Below, piece by piece: positions 9,240-18,211 of a stretch of 64,000 bases of DNA. The stretch lies in NCBI GenBank assembly GCA_030041355.1, contig JASHNZ010000058.1, forward strand, positions 1-64,000. The letters are read 5' to 3'. This DNA comes from Nitrososphaerales archaeon. Lineage in GTDB: Archaea > Thermoproteota > Nitrososphaeria > Nitrososphaerales > CADDZS01. The notes below the pieces were generated by a model, which was not told the DNA's origin, did not search any database, and worked only from the letters and a program-made list of their open reading frames with translations. Made by a program: the position numbers and the translations under genes. How positions within the stretch are numbered: the first letter of the stretch is position 1; each line of letters starts with the position of its first letter.

Positions 9240-11711
9240 CTAGAAAGTGGCATTATAGTTGATCTTGTAAATCAGTACATCCTGGAATAGTCCGCTACCA
9301 GAACTGGTCTGGGCCGCTGCGTTTGGCAGACTGGACGATTCGAAAGCGAGCTGGAACGGGGCGGACGAATTTGAGGCTGGATAATTCATTTGGTAATTGA
9401 GAAACTCTGCATAACCATCGGAAATTCCTGAGGCCCCGTTCGTCGCGCAAATTGTCGCGTTGTATCCAGAAACCTGATCGTTAAGGCTACACGGCCCGCT
9501 TGTCGTAAGCCCGTCCAGGGCAGGCCCGTACTCATATGTGTCTGGAGAGAAAGGCGTCAGGGGAATAAGCTTCCCGAGAGTTGTATTCGCCCAGAAGTAT
9601 GGAGTCGGGGTAAAGTCGTCGGGATACATCAATGGGTTCGGGGCTGAGGAATTATCCTCGTTGGTCCCTCCTGCCGGACATTGTGGCGGTACGTTACACT
9701 CAGTGTTCCCGATCCGAATGAACCACTGCTTCTTAGACTCGTCTCCACCGGGTGGGTTGGGATATGGGGTGTTCACTGTAAGAAAGAAGACCACCTGGGT
9801 CTGCCCGGTTTGCGAATTTTGTTCCGCCACCCAAGAGCCCGCCACAAAGATCAAGATGTAAGTAGGATCGTGCATCTCCTTCAAAAGCTGCAACGAGACC
9901 TGCGGGCTCGAGCTCAAAACCCGCCCGATCATTGCAATCTGTGTGCTGTTGCTGGTTGCATTATCGGCAAGAGTCGTCACATTACCCATAACAGCAACCC
10001 AATAACCGTAATCCCACCAAGATACGACTGTCGCACCCGGCGGAGTCTGTCTGAGGAAGGAAAACGCTTGGAACCAATCTGGAGATGTCGTGGCGAAGGT
10101 TGTTGCGCCATTTGCGACGCTTACCGGGACGTTCGCAGAAGCAAAGTAGCCGGAATGGCTGAGACTATAAGCGGTCGAATCCTGGGGATAGAACATCGGT
10201 AGAGCTAGGACAATGATCATGAAGATCACAAACCCGACTTTGATTTCGCTCCGTGCCTCATAGATCCTCGTCTTCTTGCGGGAGATCGACGCTACGGAGG
10301 GCCGGAGAATCGCTTCTGCAATTTCGACAACTCCAATTGCAGCAAGAACCCCCAGTGCCAGTGTTGAGTAAACCATGAGTCTGGAAAATGATGTGGCGAT
10401 GTAGACTCCAGTAATGCCGAGAGCAAGCGCAAATATTGACTCCATATTTTTTCGTCGCATCGCGGCATAGATTCCAAAAGCCGCTAGAAAGATCAGCACG
10501 GCGTAATATTCGAAGAAGTTCGCTCCTGTGGGGATCTGCTGTTCAGCAACCGACTGCTCGAGAGGACTGGAGGACCTGTAGAAAGTATCGATGACGGTGA
10601 TGTATCTTCCAGAAACACTCGCCAAGAGTGAACTCGAGAAAGCTAGGAAGAGCAATCCGCCGAAAATCATGATTAGAAAGACTTTGATCACGTTTCTCAA
10701 GTACATCGTGGGGTCTCCGTAAGTTCGCAGGTAGTAGGCAAAGAAAGTGAATAGCCAAGAGAAAATCAAAGCTAGGCCTGTAATCCCTGAAATTTCTGAG
10801 ATGCCAGGACGTGGAGCCAGCCCATCAACTAGCAAAAAGCCTGCGACCACAAGCGATCCGCCATAAGCAGTCTTCTTCATGTCGATTGCCTTTATGAAAG
10901 GGGCAACCAGGAATATGACCGCAAACACCAGAATAAACTCATCCCCTCCACCCCAAGCAGTATCTGCATAGCCGAAGAGGAGCCCTGCAATTAGACCCCT
11001 TAGAAGCATTCCTTGAGTCGAAGTCCTAGAGTTATAGACAGTCAGGAAGAAATATGCTCCTGCAGTTGCTAGTAAGAGTGCGAGTGGCTCAGACTTGAAC
11101 CAACCCAGATTTCCTCTTTGCAGAATAGGAGGGGAGACCGCGAATACGAGAGCGGCGAGTATGCCACCTGCGCTATTTGTTATCTTCTTTACTAAGAAAT
11201 ACAATGAGATCGTAGTCAGCGACCCGACAAGAACAGGGAAGAACACGATCCAGTCGTAGTAACTTATGGGAATGCGAAAGACGCTATTGATGAAAAGATA
11301 TGTGAACGCTCCGGTGAGCTGTAGACCCACCTGACTGGTAGAAGCAACATTTCTTCCGTAAGGATACCAGAACTGGCTTGTATGCCAGTAAAAGTAACCT
11401 TGCTGAGACTGGCAGCTTAGGGCAGAAGACAAAGTCTGAGCAGTAGGCGTAGTAGGGCAGCTTACTTTATTGAAAAGAGCGTACCAAAGACCGTGCTGTT
11501 GTGCGAGCGTTACAACGTGCAGCGAAGCGTAATAGTCAAAATAAGGATCAAATTCGTTTAGGTACCAGCCGTATTCCGCCGGATAAATTCGCATAAATAG
11601 CGCAATAACAAACACAATAGCCATTGAAAGAAATATAATAGCACTCCTTCTGGACATCGTGGGACGATAGAAGATCTCACGTATTCCAGCTAGTCTTTCC
11701 CGTGCAGTCAT
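9240..11711 (-). CDS. aglB: Dolichyl-phosphooligosaccharide-protein glycotransferase (AglB/STT3)
   Basis: An 823-residue membrane enzyme that transfers a lipid-linked glycan to Asn in N-x-S/T sequons on the outer face of the membrane. Near residues 52-60 the first external loop has EFDPYFDYY with the metal-binding acidic motif of GT66 enzymes. About 12 membrane helices follow to about residue 510. The soluble C-terminal domain carries the family hallmark WWDYG near residue 565 (VVSWWDYGYWVAV). Length and layout match archaeal AglB. A TATA-like element lies about 30 bases before the ATG, implying a very short leader. Substrates probably include the Ser/Thr/Asn-rich binding protein at 499-2745. 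Confidence 0.95.
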   Translation of the reverse strand: MTARERLAGIREIFYRPTMSRRSAIIFLSMAIVFVIALFMRIYPAEYGWYLNEFDPYFDYYASLHVVTLAQQHGLWYALFNKVSCPTTPTAQTLSSALSCQSQQGYFYWHTSQFWYPYGRNVASTSQVGLQLTGAFTYLFINSVFRIPISYYDWIVFFPVLVGSLTTISLYFLVKKITNSAGGILAALVFAVSPPILQRGNLGWFKSEPLALLLATAGAYFFLTVYNSRTSTQGMLLRGLIAGLLFGYADTAWGGGDEFILVFAVIFLVAPFIKAIDMKKTAYGGSLVVAGFLLVDGLAPRPGISEISGITGLALIFSWLFTFFAYYLRTYGDPTMYLRNVIKVFLIMIFGGLLFLAFSSSLLASVSGRYITVIDTFYRSSSPLEQSVAEQQIPTGANFFEYYAVLIFLAAFGIYAAMRRKNMESIFALALGITGVYIATSFSRLMVYSTLALGVLAAIGVVEIAEAILRPSVASISRKKTRIYEARSEIKVGFVIFMIIVLALPMFYPQDSTAYSLSHSGYFASANVPVSVANGATTFATTSPDWFQAFSFLRQTPPGATVVSWWDYGYWVAVMGNVTTLADNATSNSTQIAMIGRVLSSSPQVSLQLLKEMHDPTYILIFVAGSWVAEQNSQTGQTQVVFFLTVNTPYPNPPGGDESKKQWFIRIGNTECNVPPQCPAGGTNEDNSSAPNPLMYPDDFTPTPYFWANTTLGKLIPLTPFSPDTYEYGPALDGLTTSGPCSLNDQVSGYNATICATNGASGISDGYAEFLNYQMNYPASNSSAPFQLAFESSSLPNAAAQTSSGSGLFQDVLIYKINYNATF

Positions 11712-11740
11712 GTTTGCGAAATCTCCGGTTTCCAGTAAGG

Positions 11741-11752
11741 ATGTATAAGCGT
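11741..11752 (-). promoter_or_regulatory. Predicted TATA box of aglB
   Basis: On the minus strand the sequence reads CGCTTATACAT, centred about 36 bases before the aglB ATG. Transcription starting about 25 bases downstream would leave a leader of about 10 bases, common in archaea. Confidence 0.45.
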
Positions 11753-11771
11753 TTTCTTGCCTGATCTATTG

Positions 11772-12206
11772 CTAATCTTTCTCTGATAACTCCGCTACAT
11801 ATTTTCTATAGGAGTCCGGAGTCATCAGATCCTTTGCATCGCTGTCGTAGTCTTTTGTTTTGAGTTCTAGCATCCAACCATCTTTGTAAGGGGAGGAGCT
11901 GACTACTTCGGGCTCTTTTGTAAGGCGATCATTTGACTTAACAACTGTTCCGGAAACCGGCGCGTAAATATCGGAAACTGTCTTCACAGATTCCACCTGA
12001 CCCAAAACCTCCTGCTTCGAAAGATTTTGCCCCACAGCGGGAAGTGTCACGTAAACGATGTCATGGAGCATCTTCGCGGCGTAATCAGTTATGCCGATCA
12101 AGACGTTGCCATCGTCCTTTCGCTGGGCCCACTCGTGATCCCTTGTGTACAAGTAACCGGTGGGGATCTCGTATGTTTCTGAGTCGCTCATAAGTCCGAT
12201 TGCCAT
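11772..12206 (-). CDS. gcvH: Glycine cleavage system H protein
   Basis: This 144-residue lipoyl carrier shuttles the aminomethyl group of glycine between the P and T proteins. The lipoyl attachment lysine is K75 in GQVESVKTVSDIYAP, the family motif. The N-terminus shows YTRDHEWAQ, and the C-terminus has DGWMLELK as in other H proteins. A second ATG six codons in (12191) is an equally possible start. It lies 24 bases behind gcvT on the same strand. No gcvP or lipoylation gene is in the window. Confidence 0.95.
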   Translation of the reverse strand: MAIGLMSDSETYEIPTGYLYTRDHEWAQRKDDGNVLIGITDYAAKMLHDIVYVTLPAVGQNLSKQEVLGQVESVKTVSDIYAPVSGTVVKSNDRLTKEPEVVSSSPYKDGWMLELKTKDYDSDAKDLMTPDSYRKYVAELSEKD

Positions 12207-12230
12207 TACGTCATTGCGACTGTTATAAAA

Positions 12231-13370
12231 CTAATTGGAGTTAGGGACTCTTTTGTAACCGTACTTGCTCGTGTCGTAAAAAGGAGTGCCAACTACCAAA
12301 GCTGGATGTTCGCTTGCCCTTATCTGAACTGAAACCATTCGACCCTTTTCAGAGAGTTCCGGCGGGATGTATGCCATTCCTATTCCATTTTTTATGGTCG
12401 GAGAAAAAGATCCACTTGTGACAGTTCCAATTTTAGATCCGGCAAGCCTTATCTCATAACCGTGTCTCGGTATTCCTCCACTTTTCATGGAGAACGCGAT
12501 ACGCTTTCTTTTTGTACCATTCTTCAGCTGAGACCAGATTACTTTTCTTCCAATGTATTCGTCACCATTCTCTTTTGTGAGGATGAACCCAAGGTCGGCT
12601 TCCACAGGCGTGGTTGTGTCGTCAAGGTCATTTCCGTAAAGGCACATTCCAGCCTCGAGTCTCAGCGAGTCTCTGGCGCCTAAACCGCAAGGCAGCACAC
12701 CCTTTTCCTTGCCTAAGTCCAAAATAGCGTTCCAGATTTTCAACGCTTTCGTTGGGTCATCGAGAGGCGTGTCCAACACGGCAAGCTCAAAGCCATCTTC
12801 TCCAGTGTAGCCGGTCCTTGAAACCAAGCAACGGATTCCGGATACATTGCAATAGGCGAGGCCGAATCTCTTTATTTGGGAGAGCTCAAGATCGCACAGT
12901 TTTTGCATCAAGGTCTGCGCGAGCGGCCCCTGAAAAGCAATCAGAGCAATATCGTTAGAAAAATCACGAATTTCTACAGAAAAGCGCTCAGAGTGAGCCA
13001 AGAGCCAATTCCAATCCTTCTCCCTATTCCCAGCGTTGACAACCATGAGGTAATCAGTTTCGTCAATTTTGTTCGTTACAGTATCGTCCACGATCCCTCC
13101 ATTTTCATTACATAATGTAGAGTAAAACGCACGCCTCTCTTTCACTTTGAGAGCGTCTGAAGGCAAGATATAATTCAGGAAAGAAGCTGCATCCTTTCCC
13201 TTTATTGAATACCTTCCCATATGAGACACGTCAAATAGGCCGGCCGCATTTCGCACTGCATGGTGTTCCTCGATGATACCTCTGTACCACAGAGGCATGT
13301 CAAAACCGCTGAACTCCGTTAGCTTTCCCTTTTCCAGATGAAAAGAATACAGATGAGACTTCCTTGCCAA
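12231..13370 (-). CDS. gcvT: Aminomethyltransferase, glycine cleavage T protein
   Basis: This 379-residue enzyme takes the aminomethyl group from lipoylated H protein and makes 5,10-methylene-tetrahydrofolate (or -tetrahydromethanopterin) plus ammonia. It has the GcvT N-terminal fold (HHAVRNAAGLFDVSHMGR, about residues 36-53), the conserved FQGPLAQ segment, YTGEDGFEL near 190, and GLGARDSLRLEAGMCLYG near 233-250. The length matches the family. It is first in a two-gene operon with gcvH. Confidence 0.95.
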   Translation of the reverse strand: MARKSHLYSFHLEKGKLTEFSGFDMPLWYRGIIEEHHAVRNAAGLFDVSHMGRYSIKGKDAASFLNYILPSDALKVKERRAFYSTLCNENGGIVDDTVTNKIDETDYLMVVNAGNREKDWNWLLAHSERFSVEIRDFSNDIALIAFQGPLAQTLMQKLCDLELSQIKRFGLAYCNVSGIRCLVSRTGYTGEDGFELAVLDTPLDDPTKALKIWNAILDLGKEKGVLPCGLGARDSLRLEAGMCLYGNDLDDTTTPVEADLGFILTKENGDEYIGRKVIWSQLKNGTKRKRIAFSMKSGGIPRHGYEIRLAGSKIGTVTSGSFSPTIKNGIGMAYIPPELSEKGRMVSVQIRASEHPALVVGTPFYDTSKYGYKRVPNSN

Positions 13371-13488
13371 GGGAAAACCTTCTTGAAAAAGCGATAGGCT
13401 GCTTAATCTTGAGAAGCTTCTTAATAGTTTTCAATTCCTTTGAGAAATCACACTTTAGCGACCAAGAGCAATAGACTCCGTGATGACC

Positions 13489-13662
13489 CTACTGACCCAT
13501 CTCGGACTTTGAGACATCCACCGAATAGTCGTGACTCGAAAGTGTTTTGCCACAGGATTTGCATTTATTTTGGTTCGAGCGAATGACCTCTTTCGGAGGC
13601 TTTAGATCAAAACCGGAATAAAGTACTGCGCCGCAGCTTCCGCAGACGACTTCGAAGGGCAT
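13489..13662 (-). CDS. Small zinc-ribbon protein, unknown function
   Basis: A 57-residue minus-strand frame from ATG (13660-13662) to TAG (13489-13491). It contains two CxxC pairs, CGSC (C7, C10) and CKSC (C34, C37), arranged as a zinc ribbon, with a basic linker and an acidic, Ser-rich tail. The start is preceded by GAGGATCT, a plausible ribosome binding site. It lies between gcvT and topA, divergent from topA. Small ribbons of this type are common in archaea; the partner is unknown. Confidence 0.65.
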   Translation of the reverse strand: MPFEVVCGSCGAVLYSGFDLKPPKEVIRSNQNKCKSCGKTLSSHDYSVDVSKSEMGQ

Positions 13663-13796
13663 TACCAGATCCTCTTAAGATTGTTCGTCTCTTTGGCGGA
13701 GCACATTGCCTGATCGCGGCCGGCATTTCCTGAATCGGCTGCTATATATTGAATTTACGTTATCCCTGAAGTTAACAATCAAATGTTGGGAGGGGA

Positions 13797-15980
13797 GTGG
13801 AATTAGTTTCAGAAATCCAAGCACCTTATACATTGGTGATATCAGAGAAGCCCGACGCAGCGCGAAGGATTGCCAATTCTTTGGGTCGATTGTTCGCGGT
13901 TAGACTTGACGGAATCGAGGTTTTTGATGTCCCTGTGGCATTTGATGGCAGTCACTACGTCGTCTGTTCGGCTGCTGGTCATCTGTATGGAATGGGAGAT
14001 CCGATACGAACAAGGAGAGTTTACCCAGTCTTTGACCTCGAATGGTTCCCTTCGGATGATCTTTTTCCCTCAAAATGGTCTGCAGCGAGAAGAATCAGCA
14101 AAGGCGGAGTAGCAAATCTTGCATCTCGAAGGCTTAGTGTCATTTCTCGACTCGCGGTTCATGCGGATCGATTAGTTCAGGCATGCGATTATGACATTGA
14201 AGGCGATACGATAGGCGCGAACATAATCTCTTACGCTTGTAGTCAGCACGATCGAACGAGACCATCGGTCCGAGCAAGGTTTTCGACGCTCACTAAAGAG
14301 GAAGTGAGAGCATCTTTTTCCAATTTGAAACAAATTGAAAGTTCGGTGGTTGAAGCCGGAAGAGCGAGACACTTCGTGGATTTCTTATGGGGGATCAATC
14401 TTTCAAGGGCAATTTCAGAGTCATATAGATCAGGAGGAAATTCGTTCAGGAATCTTACCACTGGAAGAGTCCAGGGCCCGACACTGGCATTTGTTCTTGA
14501 GAGAGAAATCGCAGCAAAGGCCCACGTGCCCTTACCATTCTGGATTATTACCGCCAAGCTTGCAAGGAACGGAAAGGAGTTCCAAGCTCTTTATGAAAAA
14601 GAAAGAATCTACACGCAAAAGGAAGCGGAGCAGGTTTACAAGGAGATTTCTAAGGAGCAGAGCGCAAAGGTCACATCCATATACGAAACGATCAAGAACG
14701 AACAGCCTCCCTATCCTTTCAATATAGGGGATCTGCAAAGGGAAGCATTTCGCCTATACCGGATTTCGCCTTCTCAAACTCTCTCGCTCGCCGAGAAATT
14801 GTACCTTGGTGCCCTAATTTCTTATCCTAGAACGAACAGCCAAAAACTACCTGCGGCAATTGGATATTCCAGAATCATAAGTAATTTGGTTAGCTGCAAA
14901 GAATACACAGTTTATGCTTCGCAGATGGAGGAAGGAATGCGAAGGAGATTTCCCATGCAGGGATTCAAGGACGACCCTGCACATCCTGCGATCTATCCCA
15001 CAGGTCTTGTATCCAACCGTGTTCTAGATCCTGGAGAGAAGAAAATTTACGATCTCATTGTTCGACGTTTTCTTGGAGCCTTTATGAAGGATGCAATTTC
15101 AAAACAGATCAAGGTTGATTTTCTTGTCGGGAACAGGAATTTCCATTCCGAAGGTCTTGTTATTCTCAAATCCGGCTGGAAAACTGCATATTCCTTTTAC
15201 AATTCAGGTGAGCTACATTTGCCAGAACTCATCTTACAAGAAGACGTCCCAACTCTCGAAATAAGGCTAGAATCGAAGTTTACTCGAGCTCCCCTTCTTC
15301 ACTCAGAAAGTTCGTTGCTAGAAAGGATGGAGTCGGAAAATGTCGGCACAAAGGCGACACGCGCAGAGACAATTTCGACGCTAGCAGAACGTGGATACAT
15401 CTCCAGCGGGAATCACGGAGTGTTAGTTCTTACGGAAACGGGACTAGCTATCTTGGAGGCCTTGCGACAGAACTGTCCAGAAATCATCTCGAGTGAGCTC
15501 ACTAGGAAGACAGAACAGGAAATCGAAGCAATCATGAATAGAAACGAAAAACCAGAGAGGATCCTCTCGGGAACAATTCAGGCCGCATTGAAAGTTTTAG
15601 AGCAAATACATCGCTCCGAAACCGACATCGGTGTGAATCTGCGCGCAAATGGTGTCAGCGATACTGCGACTAAAAATGTCACGGCGAAAGATCATGAAAG
15701 GGAAGTCATCATCGGGAAATGTCCCTCCTGTAAAAATGGAGAACTCAAAGTGATAAGGTCGCGTGCAACTAACAAGCGTTTCATAGGCTGCACGAGCTAC
15801 CCCTCCGGGTGCAGAACTGGGGCTCCCTTACCTCAACGAGGCGTTATTAGACGACAGGGCAAAGCCTGCACAACTTGTGGATGGCCGATGATCTCTGTCA
15901 GATTTTTCTACAGAGGCGAAGCTCCTTGGATCTTTTGCCCAAATGCGCAATGCACTGGGAAACTAGCACAAAGGAGGTAA
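13797..15980 (+). CDS. topA: DNA topoisomerase I, type IA
   Basis: A 727-residue enzyme that relaxes negative supercoils or decatenates DNA through a 5'-phosphotyrosine. The N-terminal Toprim domain has VISEKPDAARRIA (about 12-24) and DYDIEGDTIG near 130. The catalytic tyrosine is Y343 in GALISYPRTNS. The C-terminus carries a topoisomerase zinc ribbon with CPSC (about 641) and a GCTSYPSGC partner, then a second CxxC...CPNAQC unit (about 691-720). The GTG start is preceded by GGGAGGGGA, a strong binding site. There is no helicase part, so it is not a reverse gyrase. Confidence 0.93.
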   Translation: MELVSEIQAPYTLVISEKPDAARRIANSLGRLFAVRLDGIEVFDVPVAFDGSHYVVCSAAGHLYGMGDPIRTRRVYPVFDLEWFPSDDLFPSKWSAARRISKGGVANLASRRLSVISRLAVHADRLVQACDYDIEGDTIGANIISYACSQHDRTRPSVRARFSTLTKEEVRASFSNLKQIESSVVEAGRARHFVDFLWGINLSRAISESYRSGGNSFRNLTTGRVQGPTLAFVLEREIAAKAHVPLPFWIITAKLARNGKEFQALYEKERIYTQKEAEQVYKEISKEQSAKVTSIYETIKNEQPPYPFNIGDLQREAFRLYRISPSQTLSLAEKLYLGALISYPRTNSQKLPAAIGYSRIISNLVSCKEYTVYASQMEEGMRRRFPMQGFKDDPAHPAIYPTGLVSNRVLDPGEKKIYDLIVRRFLGAFMKDAISKQIKVDFLVGNRNFHSEGLVILKSGWKTAYSFYNSGELHLPELILQEDVPTLEIRLESKFTRAPLLHSESSLLERMESENVGTKATRAETISTLAERGYISSGNHGVLVLTETGLAILEALRQNCPEIISSELTRKTEQEIEAIMNRNEKPERILSGTIQAALKVLEQIHRSETDIGVNLRANGVSDTATKNVTAKDHEREVIIGKCPSCKNGELKVIRSRATNKRFIGCTSYPSGCRTGAPLPQRGVIRRQGKACTTCGWPMISVRFFYRGEAPWIFCPNAQCTGKLAQRR

Positions 15981-15984
15981 CGAC

Positions 15985-16200
15985 TTGAGTTCAGCCCTTT
16001 GTCCAATTTGTTCAAGACCCTCAATATCCCATGGATATTGCAGGTTCCACGAGATTGCATCTGATAAAATTAAACAGGGATATCTCAGCTGGAAAACAGC
16101 TTATGGCGACCTGCAGTGGGAAAGGTATTTAGAGACTATTTCGAAACTTGAGGATACCGGCCGTTGGGTGCTCGAAGTAGCACTATTCGAATTACAATAG
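15985..16200 (+). CDS. Small zinc-finger protein downstream of topA
   Basis: 71 residues, start TTG four bases after the topA stop, so it is probably co-translated. The N-terminus has CPICSRPSISHGYCRFH (C6, C9, C19, H22), a CCCH-type zinc site. The rest is helical with many aromatic residues (SWKTAYGDLQWERYLETI). I do not recognise a named family. The coupling suggests a job in DNA topology or repair, but that is inference. Confidence 0.65.
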   Translation: MSSALCPICSRPSISHGYCRFHEIASDKIKQGYLSWKTAYGDLQWERYLETISKLEDTGRWVLEVALFELQ

Positions 16201-16238
16201 AAAAAAGATTAAGCTAAAATTGCGCATCGCGAAACTGG

Positions 16239-16670
16239 GTGGAATTATTGGGAGTAAAAAGAAGCCTGCAGGAAATGGTGCAAAAAGGCACTGACCGTCT
16301 GAAGAGAGGTTCAGTGTCCAAGTTCTTTTCCAACCCGACTTCCCTACAGAGTCTGAAAAACAGGGGGATTGAATGGCTATACCTTATCGTGTTCTTGCTC
16401 TTAGTTGCGGGCGTCTTGAATGCGGCCACGAACGCTTCTACTCCAGGTATAAACACTCAAATTATTGTGGATAATCCATCGATCCAAAATACTACAGAAA
16501 CGTTCATTCTATTATTTGCGTATCTCATGGGGGTTCTGGGTGTTTACGCATTCTTTCTCAGTGGTAGGCAGACGATTAGGGCAAGATCGGCTGAAATGTT
16601 CTTCATCTTCGGAATAATGTTGGTTTCAATAGCCATGGTCGTGGGCTACTACATCGTTGTTTCTACATGA
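16239..16670 (+). CDS. Membrane protein of unknown function, about three helices
   Basis: A 143-residue frame starting at GTG. The first about 40 residues are basic and soluble (RSLQEMVQKGTDRLKRG). Three membrane segments follow (about 47-65, 88-107 and 119-140), the first with WLYLIVFLLLVAGVLNA. It ends converging with the ATPase gene on the other strand (8-base overlap). No family recognised. Confidence 0.55.
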   Translation: MELLGVKRSLQEMVQKGTDRLKRGSVSKFFSNPTSLQSLKNRGIEWLYLIVFLLLVAGVLNAATNASTPGINTQIIVDNPSIQNTTETFILLFAYLMGVLGVYAFFLSGRQTIRARSAEMFFIFGIMLVSIAMVVGYYIVVST

Positions 16671-17355
16671 ACGCGCTCAGATCGAGCAAGAAACATTGAC
16701 CCTGCTTCAGGGTCTGCGAAGACCGTTCCGCAACACTTTCGACAGTAAGGTTTAGTCTATTCCTTTTGGAGCTCGTATCCTCCGTATTGTAAGAAATCGA
16801 AACCAGCGCGTCACTCTTGAACTTGAGCATCCTCCCTCCAGATAGCTCTTTTTCCCAAATCTCAGAACGCTGTACGCCTCTTGGCCTGGACCGGATGACA
16901 CTGGCCAAAATCAGGACTTTCTGATGCAGATCGACAAACTGTTGTGCGAGTGTGATCAATACAGCGGCCTTGTGATTCGCGTTTAGATAGTCGATTGGAC
17001 CGTCCTTTTCTTGCAAAAGCGTTTGAAGAGTATTGACGGAATCAAGTATTACTAATCCGCGCTGTTCGAGCTCGCGGAAATTCAAAAGCTTAACAAAAAC
17101 GTCAGTGGTAGAGTGCTCGCCCGAGCGGAGTACGTTGAGCCCTTGACGAGTCTGTTCCTCAAAAGATTGATCGTTTGACAGGAGAGCGGTGTACTGTAGA
17201 TCAAAGTCCATATAGTGAACCTGCTTTTTTTCCTGAAGAGTTTTGTTAACCATTGCTGAAAGAGCGGCCGTCTTCAGAGGTGCGGTTCCTGACGAAATGC
17301 AAACTGTCCCGTATTGTTGCAACGAAGATAGGAAGGAGTCTAACTCCAAGACCAA
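16663..17355 (-). CDS. RecA/KaiC-like ATPase with an altered P-loop
   Basis: A 230-residue single-domain protein with the order of a RecA-fold core. The P-loop position reads SSGTAPLKTAA (about 21-31), keeping Lys-Thr but lacking the glycine before the lysine. The Walker B strand is RGLVILDSVNTL (about 98-109), and later strands KVLILASVIR and DALVSISYN match RadB/KaiC proteins. It could be a weak or inactive ATPase. Its place between topA and the RuvC-like gene suggests recombination or repair. It overlaps the membrane-protein gene tail to tail. Confidence 0.55.
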   Translation of the reverse strand: MVLELDSFLSSLQQYGTVCISSGTAPLKTAALSAMVNKTLQEKKQVHYMDFDLQYTALLSNDQSFEEQTRQGLNVLRSGEHSTTDVFVKLLNFRELEQRGLVILDSVNTLQTLLQEKDGPIDYLNANHKAAVLITLAQQFVDLHQKVLILASVIRSRPRGVQRSEIWEKELSGGRMLKFKSDALVSISYNTEDTSSKRNRLNLTVESVAERSSQTLKQGQCFLLDLSAFM

Positions 17356-17483
17356 TCCTACGAGAAAATTACGGACAACATTATTTCACCTTTTGAAGGC
17401 CATGCGAAATAATAGATGCTCGAATCTCAAAGCTTAAATGCGAGATCAGCGCATTTTGGCCCGGAAAAAGACAGAGAAACTGG

Positions 17484-18203
17484 GTGGGAAGCATAGGCGT
17501 CCGGTCTTTACCTCAAGTTGAAGTAGGCGTCGCGACTTCGAATGGCCGATCCTACTATAAAATAAGTTCCTTGCTGAAACGTTCGCACATACCTTACATT
17601 GATGTCATTCTACACCGAGAAGATTCCATGCCGAGCGGAACAATCAGGTCTGCGATCATAGATAATTTCGAATCCAATAAACTCAAGCTGATAATAACCA
17701 CAAGAAAAGAGCGGCTTCAGATAGTGGGAAATCAAGTCGTTTGCATCGAAGATCTTGGCGACGATGCAGGGCTTGCAAAACAAAGACTTCTCTCATTGCT
17801 TCATCCTCTGAAGGAATCAGATCACTTCGTAGTAGGTATCGATCCAGGCGAAAGAACGGGCATAGTAGCGTTCATGAACCATATTGAAGTCGAGAGCGAT
17901 GTACTTGGCTCAATCGAAGATACTGTCGGTCGAGCTCGAAGATTGCTAGACAACGCCCCTAACGTCAAAAGAGTTGTAAAAATTGGATCTGGCATGCCCC
18001 TCCTTGCGGAGAGAATAGCCCACAACCTGGGATGTCATTACGAAAGAGGACAGATCAGGATACAATTGGTGGATGAGCGCGGAACTTCTTCGCTTTATGC
18101 GAGCGGGAGAGGCCAATCAGAAACTAGGGACCAACGCTCTGCAAAACTCATTGCCTTCCGAGAAGGCAGAGACTACGTTCCCGCATTTTCGGTTCTTAGG
18201 TAA
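17484..18203 (+). CDS. RNase H-fold, RuvC-like protein
   Basis: A 239-residue frame starting at GTG. The C-terminal half begins with VVGIDPGERTGIVAF (about 112-126), the first strand and Asp of the RNase H/RuvC superfamily. It continues with VVKIGSGMPLLAERIAHNL and ends with DQRSAKLIAFREG, where the family has its last acidic helix. The N-terminal about 100 residues resemble no domain I can name. A Holliday-junction or other structure-specific nuclease role is plausible. It converges on endonuclease IV with an 8-base gap. Confidence 0.6.
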   Translation: MGSIGVRSLPQVEVGVATSNGRSYYKISSLLKRSHIPYIDVILHREDSMPSGTIRSAIIDNFESNKLKLIITTRKERLQIVGNQVVCIEDLGDDAGLAKQRLLSLLHPLKESDHFVVGIDPGERTGIVAFMNHIEVESDVLGSIEDTVGRARRLLDNAPNVKRVVKIGSGMPLLAERIAHNLGCHYERGQIRIQLVDERGTSSLYASGRGQSETRDQRSAKLIAFREGRDYVPAFSVLR

Positions 18204-18211
18204 AAGCGACC

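Noticed and set aside
13797-15980. Reverse gyrase
   Set aside because: Only the topoisomerase half is present; no helicase domain or N-terminal extension.
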